Assembly (NCBI RefSeq): GCF_003461955.1 | Contig: NZ_QTYB01000003.1 | Location: 124,001-188,000, forward strand | DNA length: 64,000 bases | Reading direction: 5' to 3' | Origin: Ruminococcus sp. AM36-2AA | Lineage (GTDB): Bacteria; Bacillota; Clostridia; Lachnospirales; Lachnospiraceae | In this document: piece by piece, positions 27,017-34,830 of the stretch | How positions within the stretch are numbered: position 1 is the stretch's first letter | How the letters are laid out: each line of letters opens with the position of its first letter | Translations under genes and position numbers: made by a program | Notes under the pieces: generated by a model | Databases searched by the model: none | Told to the model about the DNA's origin: nothing | The model's input: only the letters and a program-made list of their open reading frames with translations

Positions 27017-27089
27017 GAAACACAGACAGGCGGACCAGCATATCCGCCAGAAAATACGCGGAGGATTTTTCCGGAAAGGATCGTGGATT

Positions 27090-27341
27090 ATGCGGTTAGA
27101 GAAAGTGCAGGATGCCCTGAATAAGAAAAATATCAAATTTGAATACACAGAGGAGGACGGCTGCGGAAGTCTGGATTTCATGTTCCGTGGACTGAAATTC
27201 CATGTATGGGAATACGAGGACAATGGCTGGGGCGCCGAGACCAATATTTATGCGGCTGGAAGAAGTGAGGACATTGACGGAGATTATGAAGAGAAGATTT
27301 CCGCAGAGATCCTTTCCTGGCCGGATATGATCAATAACTGA
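27090..27341 (+). CDS. Conserved small protein, unknown function
   Basis: An 83-residue acidic protein: MRLEKVQDALNKKNIKFEY, then EDGCGSLDFMFRGLKFHVWE, ETNIYAAGRSEDIDGDYE and a helical end ISAEILSWPDM. The pattern looks like a compact alpha/beta domain found widely in Lachnospiraceae; I know no function. The start at 27090 follows AAAGGA; a longer frame runs back into the repeat array and is not credible. It has its own promoter and a strong terminator. Confidence 0.75.
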   Translation: MRLEKVQDALNKKNIKFEYTEEDGCGSLDFMFRGLKFHVWEYEDNGWGAETNIYAAGRSEDIDGDYEEKISAEILSWPDMINN

Positions 27342-27371
27342 ACATTACCATAATTATTAATATTGTAAAAT

Positions 27372-27461
27372 AAAACAGCTGTGGCTGAATATAACCGAAG
27401 GCTGCATAGCAGAAATCATGCGTATGTGGGAGCCGGTTATATTCAGTACAGCTGTTTTTTG
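27372..27461. terminator. Strong bidirectional terminator
   Basis: AAAACAGCTGTGGCTGAATA and the following TAACCG pair with CGGTTA and TATTCAGTACAGCTGTTTT. The stem of about 25 pairs is flanked by A and T runs, serving the 83-aa gene and the convergent ApbE gene. Confidence 0.9.
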
Positions 27462-27462
27462 T

Positions 27463-28656
27463 TTATGATTCCACATCAGTGACCTTGATCTCATCCTGAA
27501 ATCCGTTCGTATAATGCAGTTCATAATCCTCAGTGATAAAAACAGCCTGCACACCTTTTTTCTCCGCAAATTTCAGTCCCTCATCCAGGCCAAGGGCGAA
27601 ACAGGTGGTGCTTAAGGCATCTCCGTCTACAGACTGGTCAGAGATGATCGTCACAGAGATCAGGCCATTGTCGTAGGGGTAGCCGGTTTTGGGGTTCAGG
27701 ATGTGATGGTATAATTTTCCGTCCTGTTTAAAACACCGTTCGTAAATTCCGGAAGATACAACGGATTTTCCGGTGATATCCATAACGGCTTCGGTTTCAT
27801 TGCGGTCTGCAAAGGGCTTCTGGATGCCTACTTTGAAAGGTGTGCCGTCAGGCTTTGAGCCGATGCAGAGGACATTGCCTCCAAGGTTGATGATGGCACT
27901 GTTTACGCCTTTTTTTACCAGAAAATCTTTCAGGCGGTCTGCAATATAACCCTTGGCGATGGCACCTACATCGAACTGAATGCCATCAGAGGGAAGAGAG
28001 ATATCCTGACCGTCAATGGTAATGCCATCGGAGCTGCACAGAGGAAGAGCGTTCTGGATATCTGAATCATCCGGCACTTTCGGATCTTCTGCCGTGAAAT
28101 CCCAGAGAGAGGTTAAAGGGGCAATGGCAATGTCAAAAGCGCCGTTGGATTCCCGGGTGACAGCAAGTCCTTTCGATAATAATGCGGCAAGGTCTTCGGA
28201 TATGTGCCAGGTGTCTGTGGTGTTATTGACCTGATAAGGAGTGTGCTGAGCTTCAGTGTTTTGGTTTTCTGAAGGCTTATCTTTTAAGCTGGAATCGGAG
28301 GATACAGAAGAACGGTCAGTGTCAGAGCCATTGGAGTCCGATATTCTGTGATTTAATTTATAAAGTTCACTCTTCTCATTAGTCCGGCTGAAGATCAGCT
28401 CATATTTATCGCACAGAGCAAGGCAATCATCCAGGAGAGATTTATCCTGGGAATCATAGATGGTGATCTGCACGGCTGTATTTAATTTGATACTGTTGAT
28501 GCTGATTGGCTTCTTTCCTGTGGCAGTGTCGGAGCCAGTGGCATTCTGGCAGCCTGTGAGAAGGAGCATGGGACAGACGAGAGCTGTGCATAGTATTAAA
28601 TAGAAGAAACGCCGTTGAAAGAGATGCTTTTTTAAATAAAGATATATAGTTGACAT
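27463..28656 (-). CDS. apbE: FAD:protein FMN transferase (ApbE), lipoprotein form
   Basis: ApbE attaches FMN covalently to Thr/Ser of flavoproteins such as RnfG/NqrC subunits outside the membrane. The 397-residue protein has a membrane leader with the lipobox LLLTGC, a catalytic domain with LIFSRTNEKSELYKLN, DVGAIAKGYIADRLK, INLGGNVLCIGSKPDG and HHILNPKTGYPYDNG, and the Mg-binding end SVDGDALSTTCFALG. A Ser/Asp/Glu-rich insertion (about residues 108-143) breaks the N-terminal part and is unusual. AGGAG lies before the ATG. No rnf or other flavoprotein target gene is near. Confidence 0.9.
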   Translation of the reverse strand: MSTIYLYLKKHLFQRRFFYLILCTALVCPMLLLTGCQNATGSDTATGKKPISINSIKLNTAVQITIYDSQDKSLLDDCLALCDKYELIFSRTNEKSELYKLNHRISDSNGSDTDRSSVSSDSSLKDKPSENQNTEAQHTPYQVNNTTDTWHISEDLAALLSKGLAVTRESNGAFDIAIAPLTSLWDFTAEDPKVPDDSDIQNALPLCSSDGITIDGQDISLPSDGIQFDVGAIAKGYIADRLKDFLVKKGVNSAIINLGGNVLCIGSKPDGTPFKVGIQKPFADRNETEAVMDITGKSVVSSGIYERCFKQDGKLYHHILNPKTGYPYDNGLISVTIISDQSVDGDALSTTCFALGLDEGLKFAEKKGVQAVFITEDYELHYTNGFQDEIKVTDVES

Positions 28657-28747
28657 AATACATTCTCCTGAATAAGTGGTAGTATAGTTGCTTTATTATA
28701 CCATGCATTCTTAAAACCAGAAAGGCTTACGCCATCCGCAAAAATCA

Positions 28748-28776
28748 TTGTATTTTGCAATAATATAAGATATAAT
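28748..28776 (+). promoter_or_regulatory. Promoter of the HAD phosphatase gene
   Basis: TTGTAT (28748-28753) and TATAAT (28771-28776), 17 bases apart. Confidence 0.7.
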
Positions 28777-28850
28777 TTCTCCGAAAAAAACATATTCGAT
28801 ATGGACCCAAATAACTGACCAGAATTTTTGCAGATAAAAAGGAGATTTTC

Positions 28851-29738
28851 ATGATAAAAGTAATTGCCAGCGATATGGATGGTACACTTCTTGGTGATGA
28901 CCACAGGATTGCGCCGGAAACACTTGCTGCAGTAAAGCGTGCCTGTGATGCGGGAATCCGTTTTATGGTCGCTACCGGCCGGAATTTTCCAGGTGCCATG
29001 GAGGAACTGAAGGGAACAGATCTGACCTGCGATTATGTGGTGAGCAGTGGGGCGGAGGTACGGAATCCCCAGCAGGAGGTTGTAAAGAGTACGCCCATTT
29101 CTATTGATCTGTGTGAGGAAGTTTATAATACGGCAAAAAAATATCCGGTATCTGTGGCATTTTTTACAGACCGATATGATTATCGCATTGGAACAAAAAA
29201 AGAAATTGAAGATGGAATCATCCAGCAGATCCGCCTTTTCAGCATGGACAGAAATACCAGTGAGGAAATTGTCCGGGAGTCCCCGCAGTACCGCAGGATC
29301 GCCGGAAACACAAAAGGGATTTCCGATATCCGTTCCCTGGAAAGCAGCGGTGCGCCGGTGTACAAGATCTTCATTTTTGCGGAGGATGTGGAACTCCTGG
29401 GAAAACTCAGCGATGAGCTGCGGGAAAATCCGGCCATTGCTGTAGCCTCTTCTTTCATATATAATCAGGAAATTACAGCAGTGGAAGCGCAGAAAGGTCC
29501 TGTTTTGAAAGAATATATAGAATCTCTGGGATATACCATGGATGAGGTGATGGTTCTTGGAGACAGCCTGAATGATTATTCCATGATCTCCATGGACTTC
29601 GGCGCAACGGTTGCAATGGGAAATGCAGTTCCGGAGATCAAAGAGGCGGCAAAATATATCACAAAGAGTAACAATGAGTTTGGCGTGGCCTATGCTATTG
29701 ATCAGGTTTTGATCGCAAATAAGAATTCCTGTGCCTGA
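28851..29738 (+). CDS. Cof-type HAD-superfamily phosphatase
   Basis: A 295-residue cytoplasmic phosphatase of the HAD-IIB (Cof/YidA) type. Motif I is ASDMDGTLLGDD with the nucleophile Asp8, motif II VATGRNF, and motif III/IV VLGDSLNDYSMIS, with the cap domain between. Members hydrolyse sugar phosphates, FMN or pyridoxal phosphate. The ribosome binding site AAAGGAG precedes the ATG. It is a single-gene unit in front of upp. Confidence 0.9.
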   Translation: MIKVIASDMDGTLLGDDHRIAPETLAAVKRACDAGIRFMVATGRNFPGAMEELKGTDLTCDYVVSSGAEVRNPQQEVVKSTPISIDLCEEVYNTAKKYPVSVAFFTDRYDYRIGTKKEIEDGIIQQIRLFSMDRNTSEEIVRESPQYRRIAGNTKGISDIRSLESSGAPVYKIFIFAEDVELLGKLSDELRENPAIAVASSFIYNQEITAVEAQKGPVLKEYIESLGYTMDEVMVLGDSLNDYSMISMDFGATVAMGNAVPEIKEAAKYITKSNNEFGVAYAIDQVLIANKNSCA

Positions 29739-29754
29739 AAATATGTTGTTCCCC

Positions 29755-29783
29755 TTTTGGAAAAGCGCCATATATATTATAAT
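29755..29783 (+). promoter_or_regulatory. Promoter of upp
   Basis: TTTTGG (29755-29760, weak) and TATAAT (29778-29783) with a 17-base spacer. Confidence 0.5.
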
Positions 29784-29839
29784 GTAGCAAGATGAAAGTT
29801 CGCTTTACAAAAAAACACAGATAAAGAGAGGAAATCACG

Positions 29840-30478
29840 ATGGAAAAAATGGAAAATGTTTTTATTATGGATCACCCGCTGATCAAACACAAAATCTCAA
29901 TGCTCCGTGACAAAAATACCGGAACAAACGAGTTCCGTAAACTGGTAGAGGAAATCGGAATCCTGATGGGATACGAGGCACTTCGTGATCTTCCTACAGA
30001 GGAAGTGGAAATCGAGACGCCCATCGAAACCTGCAAAACACCCATGATCTCAGGCAAGAAACTGGCAGTGATCCCGGTACTCCGTGCAGGCCTTGGAATG
30101 GTAAACAGTATCCTGACACTGGTGCCATCTGCAAAGGTGGGACATGTAGGACTTTACCGTGATCCGGTCACACATGAGCCACATGAGTACTATTGCAAGC
30201 TTCCGGAGTCCATTGACGAGCGTATCTCCGTGATCGTTGATCCAATGCTTGCAACCGGCGGTTCTGCAGAGGCTGCGATCGACTTCGTTAAAAAACAGGG
30301 CGGAAAAAATATCAAGTTCATGTGCATCATCGCAGCTCCGGAAGGTCTGAAACGTCTCCACGAGGCACATCCGGATGTACAGATCTACTGTGGCTCCCTT
30401 GACAGAGAACTCAACGAGAATGCCTACATCTGCCCGGGACTTGGCGATGCCGGTGACAGAATCTTCGGTACGAAATAA
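29840..30478 (+). CDS. upp: Uracil phosphoribosyltransferase
   Basis: Upp makes UMP from uracil and PRPP for pyrimidine salvage. The 212-residue protein shows [19 protein letters not shown] at the N-terminus, [14 protein letters not shown] active site ([16 protein letters not shown]), the PRPP loop [13 protein letters not shown], and the uracil-binding end [16 protein letters not shown]. Length is normal for the family. AGAGAGGAA lies before the first ATG; a second ATG three codons later is possible. No uracil permease is next to it. Confidence 0.96.
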   Translation: MEKMENVFIMDHPLIKHKISMLRDKNTGTNEFRKLVEEIGILMGYEALRDLPTEEVEIETPIETCKTPMISGKKLAVIPVLRAGLGMVNSILTLVPSAKVGHVGLYRDPVTHEPHEYYCKLPESIDERISVIVDPMLATGGSAEAAIDFVKKQGGKNIKFMCIIAAPEGLKRLHEAHPDVQIYCGSLDRELNENAYICPGLGDAGDRIFGTK

Positions 30479-30537
30479 AATGATACCAGCTTGCTGCGGA
30501 ACAATCCGTGGTATCTGAAAAAACTTCAAAAAAATAC

Positions 30538-30567
30538 TTGACACACCCGGCACTGTTATGGTATTGT
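30538..30567 (+). promoter_or_regulatory. Promoter of the rplJ-rplL operon
   Basis: TTGACA (30538-30543) with TATTGT (30562-30567) 18 bases on, directly upstream of the L10 leader. Confidence 0.65.
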
Positions 30568-30577
30568 ACCTAAGAAC

Positions 30578-30693
30578 GCTGCCGAAGACAGTAGGTGCCG
30601 TAAGGCATAAGGATCAAAACGCCTACCGAGGTCCAAGTATTCTGAGTTAAGATTACACAAGGCCTTATTGCGAAGCAGTAAGGTCTTTTTTTA
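30578..30693 (+). ncRNA. Ribosomal protein L10 leader with attenuator
   Basis: The leader shows the conserved AGACAGTAGGTGCCG, TAAGGCATAAGG and CGCCTACCGAGG segments of the L10 (rplJ) autoregulatory leader of Firmicutes, bound by L10-L12. A terminator-like hairpin GGCCTTATTGC/GCAGTAAGGTC followed by seven T ends it at 30693. The position directly upstream of rplJ fits. Confidence 0.9.
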
Positions 30694-30750
30694 ACGGATT
30701 GACTTATTGCGACGGCGGTATACAAAATCTATAAGGAGGTGTACCATTTC

Positions 30751-31260
30751 ATGGCAAAAGTAGAACTGAAACAACCAATCGTAGAAGAGATCTCTAACAG
30801 CATTAAAGACGCACAGTCTGTTGTACTTGTAAACTACAGCGGTCTTACTGTTGAGCAGGATACAATTCTTCGTAAAGAGTTAAGAGAAGCTGGTGTTCAG
30901 TACAAGGTATACAAAAATACCATGATGCGTCGTGCATTCGAGGGTACAGCATTTGAGAGCCTCAGTGAGCATTTACATGGCACAAATGCGATCGCTATCT
31001 CCGAGACAGACGCAACTGCTCCGGCAAGAATTCTTGCTAAATATGCAAAACAGTTCCCGGCACTGGAGCTGATCGCAGGTGTAGTTGAGGGTAACTACAA
31101 TGATCAGGCCGGAATTCAGGCACTGTCCACAATTCCTTCAAGAGAGGAACTTCTTGGAAAACTGCTTGGAAGCATCCAGTCTCCGATCACCAACTTCGCT
31201 CGTGTGCTTAATCAGATCGCAGAGCAGAATGGCGGAGCTGACGCAGCAGCTGCTGAGTAA
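30751..31260 (+). CDS. rplJ: 50S ribosomal protein L10
   Basis: L10 anchors the L7/L12 stalk on the large subunit and represses its own operon through the leader. The 169-residue protein starts MAKVELKQPIVEEISNSIKD, contains VVLVNYSGLTVEQD and YKVYKNTMMRRAFEG, and ends with an alanine/glutamate tail. TAAGGAGGT ten bases upstream fixes the ATG at 30751. Confidence 0.98.
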   Translation: MAKVELKQPIVEEISNSIKDAQSVVLVNYSGLTVEQDTILRKELREAGVQYKVYKNTMMRRAFEGTAFESLSEHLHGTNAIAISETDATAPARILAKYAKQFPALELIAGVVEGNYNDQAGIQALSTIPSREELLGKLLGSIQSPITNFARVLNQIAEQNGGADAAAAE

Positions 31261-31335
31261 TTACAGCAACGTGCAATTGGCGGCATAATGGCCGCATGAT
31301 ATTTAATTAAAATTTTTAAATGGAGGGAAATTAAA

Positions 31336-31710
31336 ATGGCAAAATTAACAACAGAAGAATTTATTGCAGCAATCAAAGAATTATCTGTATTAGAGTTAAA
31401 TGACCTTGTAAAAGCTTGTGAGGAAGAGTTCGGTGTTTCCGCAGCAGCAGGTGTTGTTGTAGCAGCAGCAGGTGCAGCAGGCGAGGCAGCTGAGGAGAAA
31501 GATGAGTTTGACGTAGAGCTTACAGAGGTAGGCCCGAACAAAGTTAAAGTTATCAAAGTTGTTCGTGAGGTTACAGGTCTTGGACTTAAAGAGGCTAAAG
31601 CTATCGTTGATGGTGCTCCGAAGGTTGTTAAAGAGGGCGCATCCAAAGCTGAGTCTGAGGACATCAAAACTAAACTTGAGGCTGAGGGAGCTAAGGTTAC
31701 ACTTAAATAA
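31336..31710 (+). CDS. rplL: 50S ribosomal protein L7/L12
   Basis: The acidic stalk protein that recruits translation factors. The 124-residue sequence has the dimerising N-terminus ([19 protein letters not shown]), an alanine-rich hinge and the C-terminal domain with [24 protein letters not shown] precedes the ATG. It follows rplJ by 75 bases and ends at a strong terminator, so rpoB is not simply cotranscribed. Confidence 0.98.
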   Translation: MAKLTTEEFIAAIKELSVLELNDLVKACEEEFGVSAAAGVVVAAAGAAGEAAEEKDEFDVELTEVGPNKVKVIKVVREVTGLGLKEAKAIVDGAPKVVKEGASKAESEDIKTKLEAEGAKVTLK

Positions 31711-31733
31711 TCCAATCAGAACTGAAGTTTCAG

Positions 31734-31780
31734 AGGCTGTTGTGTCTGCCGGTTTACCGGTGGCACAGCAGCCTTTTTTG
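31734..31780 (+). terminator. Terminator of rplJ-rplL
   Basis: AGGCTGTTGTG...TGCCGG pairs with CCGGTGGCACAGCAGCCT, with T-run to 31779. Confidence 0.9.
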
Positions 31781-31807
31781 TGTGAGAGGCAGATTCTGCG
31801 ACATTTT

Positions 31808-31836
31808 TTGACAATGGGATGCATCGGCTGTATCTT
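31808..31836 (+). promoter_or_regulatory. Promoter of the beta-helix protein gene
   Basis: TTGACA (31808-31813) and TATCTT (31831-31836), 17 bases apart, between the rplL terminator and the gene. Confidence 0.7.
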
Positions 31837-31888
31837 GCTTTTTTTCGACAAAAGAATGATAATAAAAAGTACAGGAAAGGATGGTAAC

Positions 31889-34624
31889 ATGAAAAAAAAG
31901 ATAGCAGCCTGTATTCTGGCAGTGACGGTTGGCATAGCAGGAATTCCGGTTCCTGCATCAGCACAGCAGATTTTTTCAGAGTCAGGTACAAAAAGTACAG
32001 ATGCTGTACGAAGTCCGCTGGAAGAAATCCATGTCCAGGATTATGCCATGGAACAGCAGGAAGAGATTGAAGAAGAAGAGAATATGCCTGCTGAGGAACC
32101 GGATCCGCTGGTTCTGGATGATGATGGAAGTGTAGTTCCGGCATCCGCTGCCGCATGGGTAGAAGACGAGGTATCTGCAGATGGCTCAGACTCGGAAGAA
32201 AGCGGGGAATATGCTGGAGAAGATATGCAGATCCATGACAAAATGGATGAGACAGTGAGTGGGCAGAAAACACAGGAAAAAGATCAGGCAGATTTTTCAG
32301 ACGGAGATAGCGTGACAGCAGAGAGTGCTGCTGATGATACACAGGAAGATATGACTGACGGCTCCGATAACGATATTCAGGAAGAAAGTTCTGCTGTTTC
32401 GGAAATACCGGAAGAGCCGGATCAGAAAACAACGCAGAATGATTTGCCGGAAGATGATCTGACCGGAGAAGAAAATCAGCCTTCGGAGGATCTTTCGGAT
32501 AATCCATCGGCCGGAGAATTATCCGAGAAACCGGAAGAACTTACAGAAGAACCGCAGGAACCGGATGAACTCGAAGAAGACCCGTCAGAGAAGCCTTCTG
32601 ATTCATCAGAAGAAACCATCTCCGACGGATCAGAAGAAGAATTTTCAGATGGGGAAGCCCTGGCAGGGGGTACAGGCACATATCAGGTGGAAACGCTGCA
32701 GATTCGGGAAGGGCAGGATATTACAGCACCATTAAATACGCTGTTCCTGAAACTGAAAAATCGGGCAACGGGTCAGACACCGTATAAGATCATCATTCCA
32801 CCGGGACATTATAAACTTACCGGGACGCTCTGTATGTACAGCAATATGTATCTGTACGCACAGGGAGCAACGATCACCAAAACTTCGACGACCAAGCATC
32901 TAATCCTGAGACTTGGAAATACGAAAGAATCAGCAGGCGGTTATTCAGGATATCAGAATATCGTTATTGATGGTGGAACCTGGAACTATAATTATCAGTG
33001 CGTAAAAGGCAAAGATGAGCCAGGCGGTTTTGTAGGATTCTGCATTGGCCATGCAAACAACGTAACCATTAAAAATGCGACTTTTCTCAATAATCTGAAA
33101 TCACATTTTCTGGAATTTGGAGGCGTGAAAAACGCAACGATCAGAAACTGTAAATTCCGTGGCTATTATAAAAATTACGAAAAGGGCGGTCAGGAGTGCA
33201 TTCAGATCGACTGCTGTACAGATGAAGGAAATGTTTTTCCGCAGTATATGCCCTACGATGGAAGTACCTGCGAAGATTTTCTCATTGAGGGAAATACATT
33301 TGAAGATGTTTTTGCCGGTGTGGGAACTCACAGCATGATGGCCGGAAAAACATACAAACGAATCACGGTGAAAAATAACACATTCCGGAATATAAGGAAA
33401 CGCTGCATAGAATTTCTGAATTATACAGATTCTGTTGCGGAAAACAATACCATGATCAACGTTGGCGTTGGTGTGGATGTTTCATCTGTAAACAAGAAGA
33501 ATACACATCTGACGAAAGGTTATACAGGTGATCCCGATGTAAATACAGACCGAAAGATCAGGATATACGGGAACAAGATCAGCCTTTCGGGAGTCAGCAG
33601 CATTGCCGGTGTTGGCTGGGTGTGCAGCGGAATTAAAGTTTTTGGCTTTAATATGGAAGAAAACGGTGGCGTGGTTCCGAGAAAAGTTTATCCGGTAAAG
33701 GGAGTTACCGTAAAAAACAACCAGATTTCCGGTTACGGAAACGGAATCATTATGAAGCTTACAAATACCGCAACGGTTTTTGATAATCAGATGAAAATGA
33801 AAAAGCCTTCTGTATATTCCAATATTGGAATTTATGCAGAAGATTCCAGGGGAACATCGATTAAGAAAAATACTGTTTCCGGAACCGCAAATACGGGAAT
33901 TTATTTCTATGATGCGGCGTATAGTAAAAATTCACAGCAGAAAAATTATATCCAGACCAATGTGGTTTCTTTAACGGGAGGAGACGGGATTTATCTGCAG
34001 AGGATGTCAGCTGCTTCCAGGATAGAAAAAAATACAGTAAAATCTGTCGGTGGTTCGGGAATCCATGTAAAGGATGGAAAGATGGCAGGCATCTACAGTA
34101 ATACGGTATCATCCAACAAAAATCACGGAATCCGGATTGAATATACAACAGGAGGGATCTGGATCAGAGGTAATCAGGTCGTATCCAACAAAAACTGTGG
34201 CATTATGCTTGGAAAGGGAAAAGTTTCTCAGGTTGCCGGGAACACGATCTATAAAAACAGCAAGAAGGGTATGTACATAAATGGAACAGATATCTGGGAA
34301 GTAAGGGATAATACAGTGACTGAAAACGGGGATGCCCAGGAAGTATATGCCAATAACTGCAAAAAACTGTGCAGCATCAGACGCCCGGTATGTAAAAAGA
34401 TAACAACAAAAAGCACAGACGTAGCCGGAACCGCAGATGGAGGATATACGGTAACCGTTTATGCCTGGATATCCGGAAAGAGCCAAAAACTTGGAACTGC
34501 CAGAGTAAATACAAAAAAACAGTTTACTGTTAAAATTAAAAAACAGAAAAAGAACACCGTACTGAAGATCGTATCCAAAGACAGATATGGAAATGCGGTA
34601 TCAGTGAATTATACCGTGAAATAA
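31889..34624 (+). CDS. Large secreted right-handed beta-helix protein
   Basis: A 911-residue exported protein, unnamed. A signal peptide (MKKKIAACILAVTVGIAG, cleavage near ASA-QQ) is followed by about 230 residues of Glu/Asp/Ser/Pro-rich low-complexity linker. From about residue 262 it has a pectate-lyase-like parallel beta-helix: many short NN/Gly turns such as NGIIMKLTN, GIYFYDAAYSKN and VSSNKNHGIRIEY. Residues 840-911 form a small Ig-like domain. It resembles surface polysaccharide-binding or -cleaving proteins; catalytic residues are not clear. No LPXTG or S-layer motif is seen. The start follows GGAAAGGA. It sits alone, with its own promoter and terminator, between rplL and rpoB, which are normally adjacent. 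Confidence 0.85.
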   Translation: MKKKIAACILAVTVGIAGIPVPASAQQIFSESGTKSTDAVRSPLEEIHVQDYAMEQQEEIEEEENMPAEEPDPLVLDDDGSVVPASAAAWVEDEVSADGSDSEESGEYAGEDMQIHDKMDETVSGQKTQEKDQADFSDGDSVTAESAADDTQEDMTDGSDNDIQEESSAVSEIPEEPDQKTTQNDLPEDDLTGEENQPSEDLSDNPSAGELSEKPEELTEEPQEPDELEEDPSEKPSDSSEETISDGSEEEFSDGEALAGGTGTYQVETLQIREGQDITAPLNTLFLKLKNRATGQTPYKIIIPPGHYKLTGTLCMYSNMYLYAQGATITKTSTTKHLILRLGNTKESAGGYSGYQNIVIDGGTWNYNYQCVKGKDEPGGFVGFCIGHANNVTIKNATFLNNLKSHFLEFGGVKNATIRNCKFRGYYKNYEKGGQECIQIDCCTDEGNVFPQYMPYDGSTCEDFLIEGNTFEDVFAGVGTHSMMAGKTYKRITVKNNTFRNIRKRCIEFLNYTDSVAENNTMINVGVGVDVSSVNKKNTHLTKGYTGDPDVNTDRKIRIYGNKISLSGVSSIAGVGWVCSGIKVFGFNMEENGGVVPRKVYPVKGVTVKNNQISGYGNGIIMKLTNTATVFDNQMKMKKPSVYSNIGIYAEDSRGTSIKKNTVSGTANTGIYFYDAAYSKNSQQKNYIQTNVVSLTGGDGIYLQRMSAASRIEKNTVKSVGGSGIHVKDGKMAGIYSNTVSSNKNHGIRIEYTTGGIWIRGNQVVSNKNCGIMLGKGKVSQVAGNTIYKNSKKGMYINGTDIWEVRDNTVTENGDAQEVYANNCKKLCSIRRPVCKKITTKSTDVAGTADGGYTVTVYAWISGKSQKLGTARVNTKKQFTVKIKKQKKNTVLKIVSKDRYGNAVSVNYTVK

Positions 34625-34629
34625 ATAAG

Positions 34630-34678
34630 AGCTTCTGTTCCACACATCGTATGTATAAAAGGAACAGAAGCTTTTTTT
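34630..34678 (+). terminator. Terminator of the beta-helix protein gene
   Basis: AGCTTCTGTTCC pairs with GGAACAGAAGCT, followed by seven T. Confidence 0.9.
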
Positions 34679-34709
34679 GAAAAAATGTGAAAAAATTCAA
34701 AAAAAGTGC

Positions 34710-34738
34710 TTGACACGCTTTTTTTCTTATGTTAAAGT
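34710..34738 (+). promoter_or_regulatory. Promoter of rpoB-rpoC
   Basis: TTGACA (34710-34715) and TAAAGT (34733-34738), 17 bases apart. The leader holds a short hairpin GCCTG/CAGGC (34769-34789). Confidence 0.6.
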
Positions 34739-34830
34739 GGAGGATGCTATATTATGGCTAGATATGCCTGCCTAAAGGTCAGGCGGGATCATGTTGTAAT
34801 AAATAATAAAAAAACAGGGGTGAAACGTCA

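Noticed and set aside
31559..31888. N-terminal extension of the beta-helix protein
   Set aside because: The frame runs back into rplL from a TTG and across the rplL terminator; the signal peptide and ribosome binding site fix the start at 31889.
34710..34830. Riboswitch in the rpoB leader
   Set aside because: Only one five-pair hairpin is visible; no known or complex fold.
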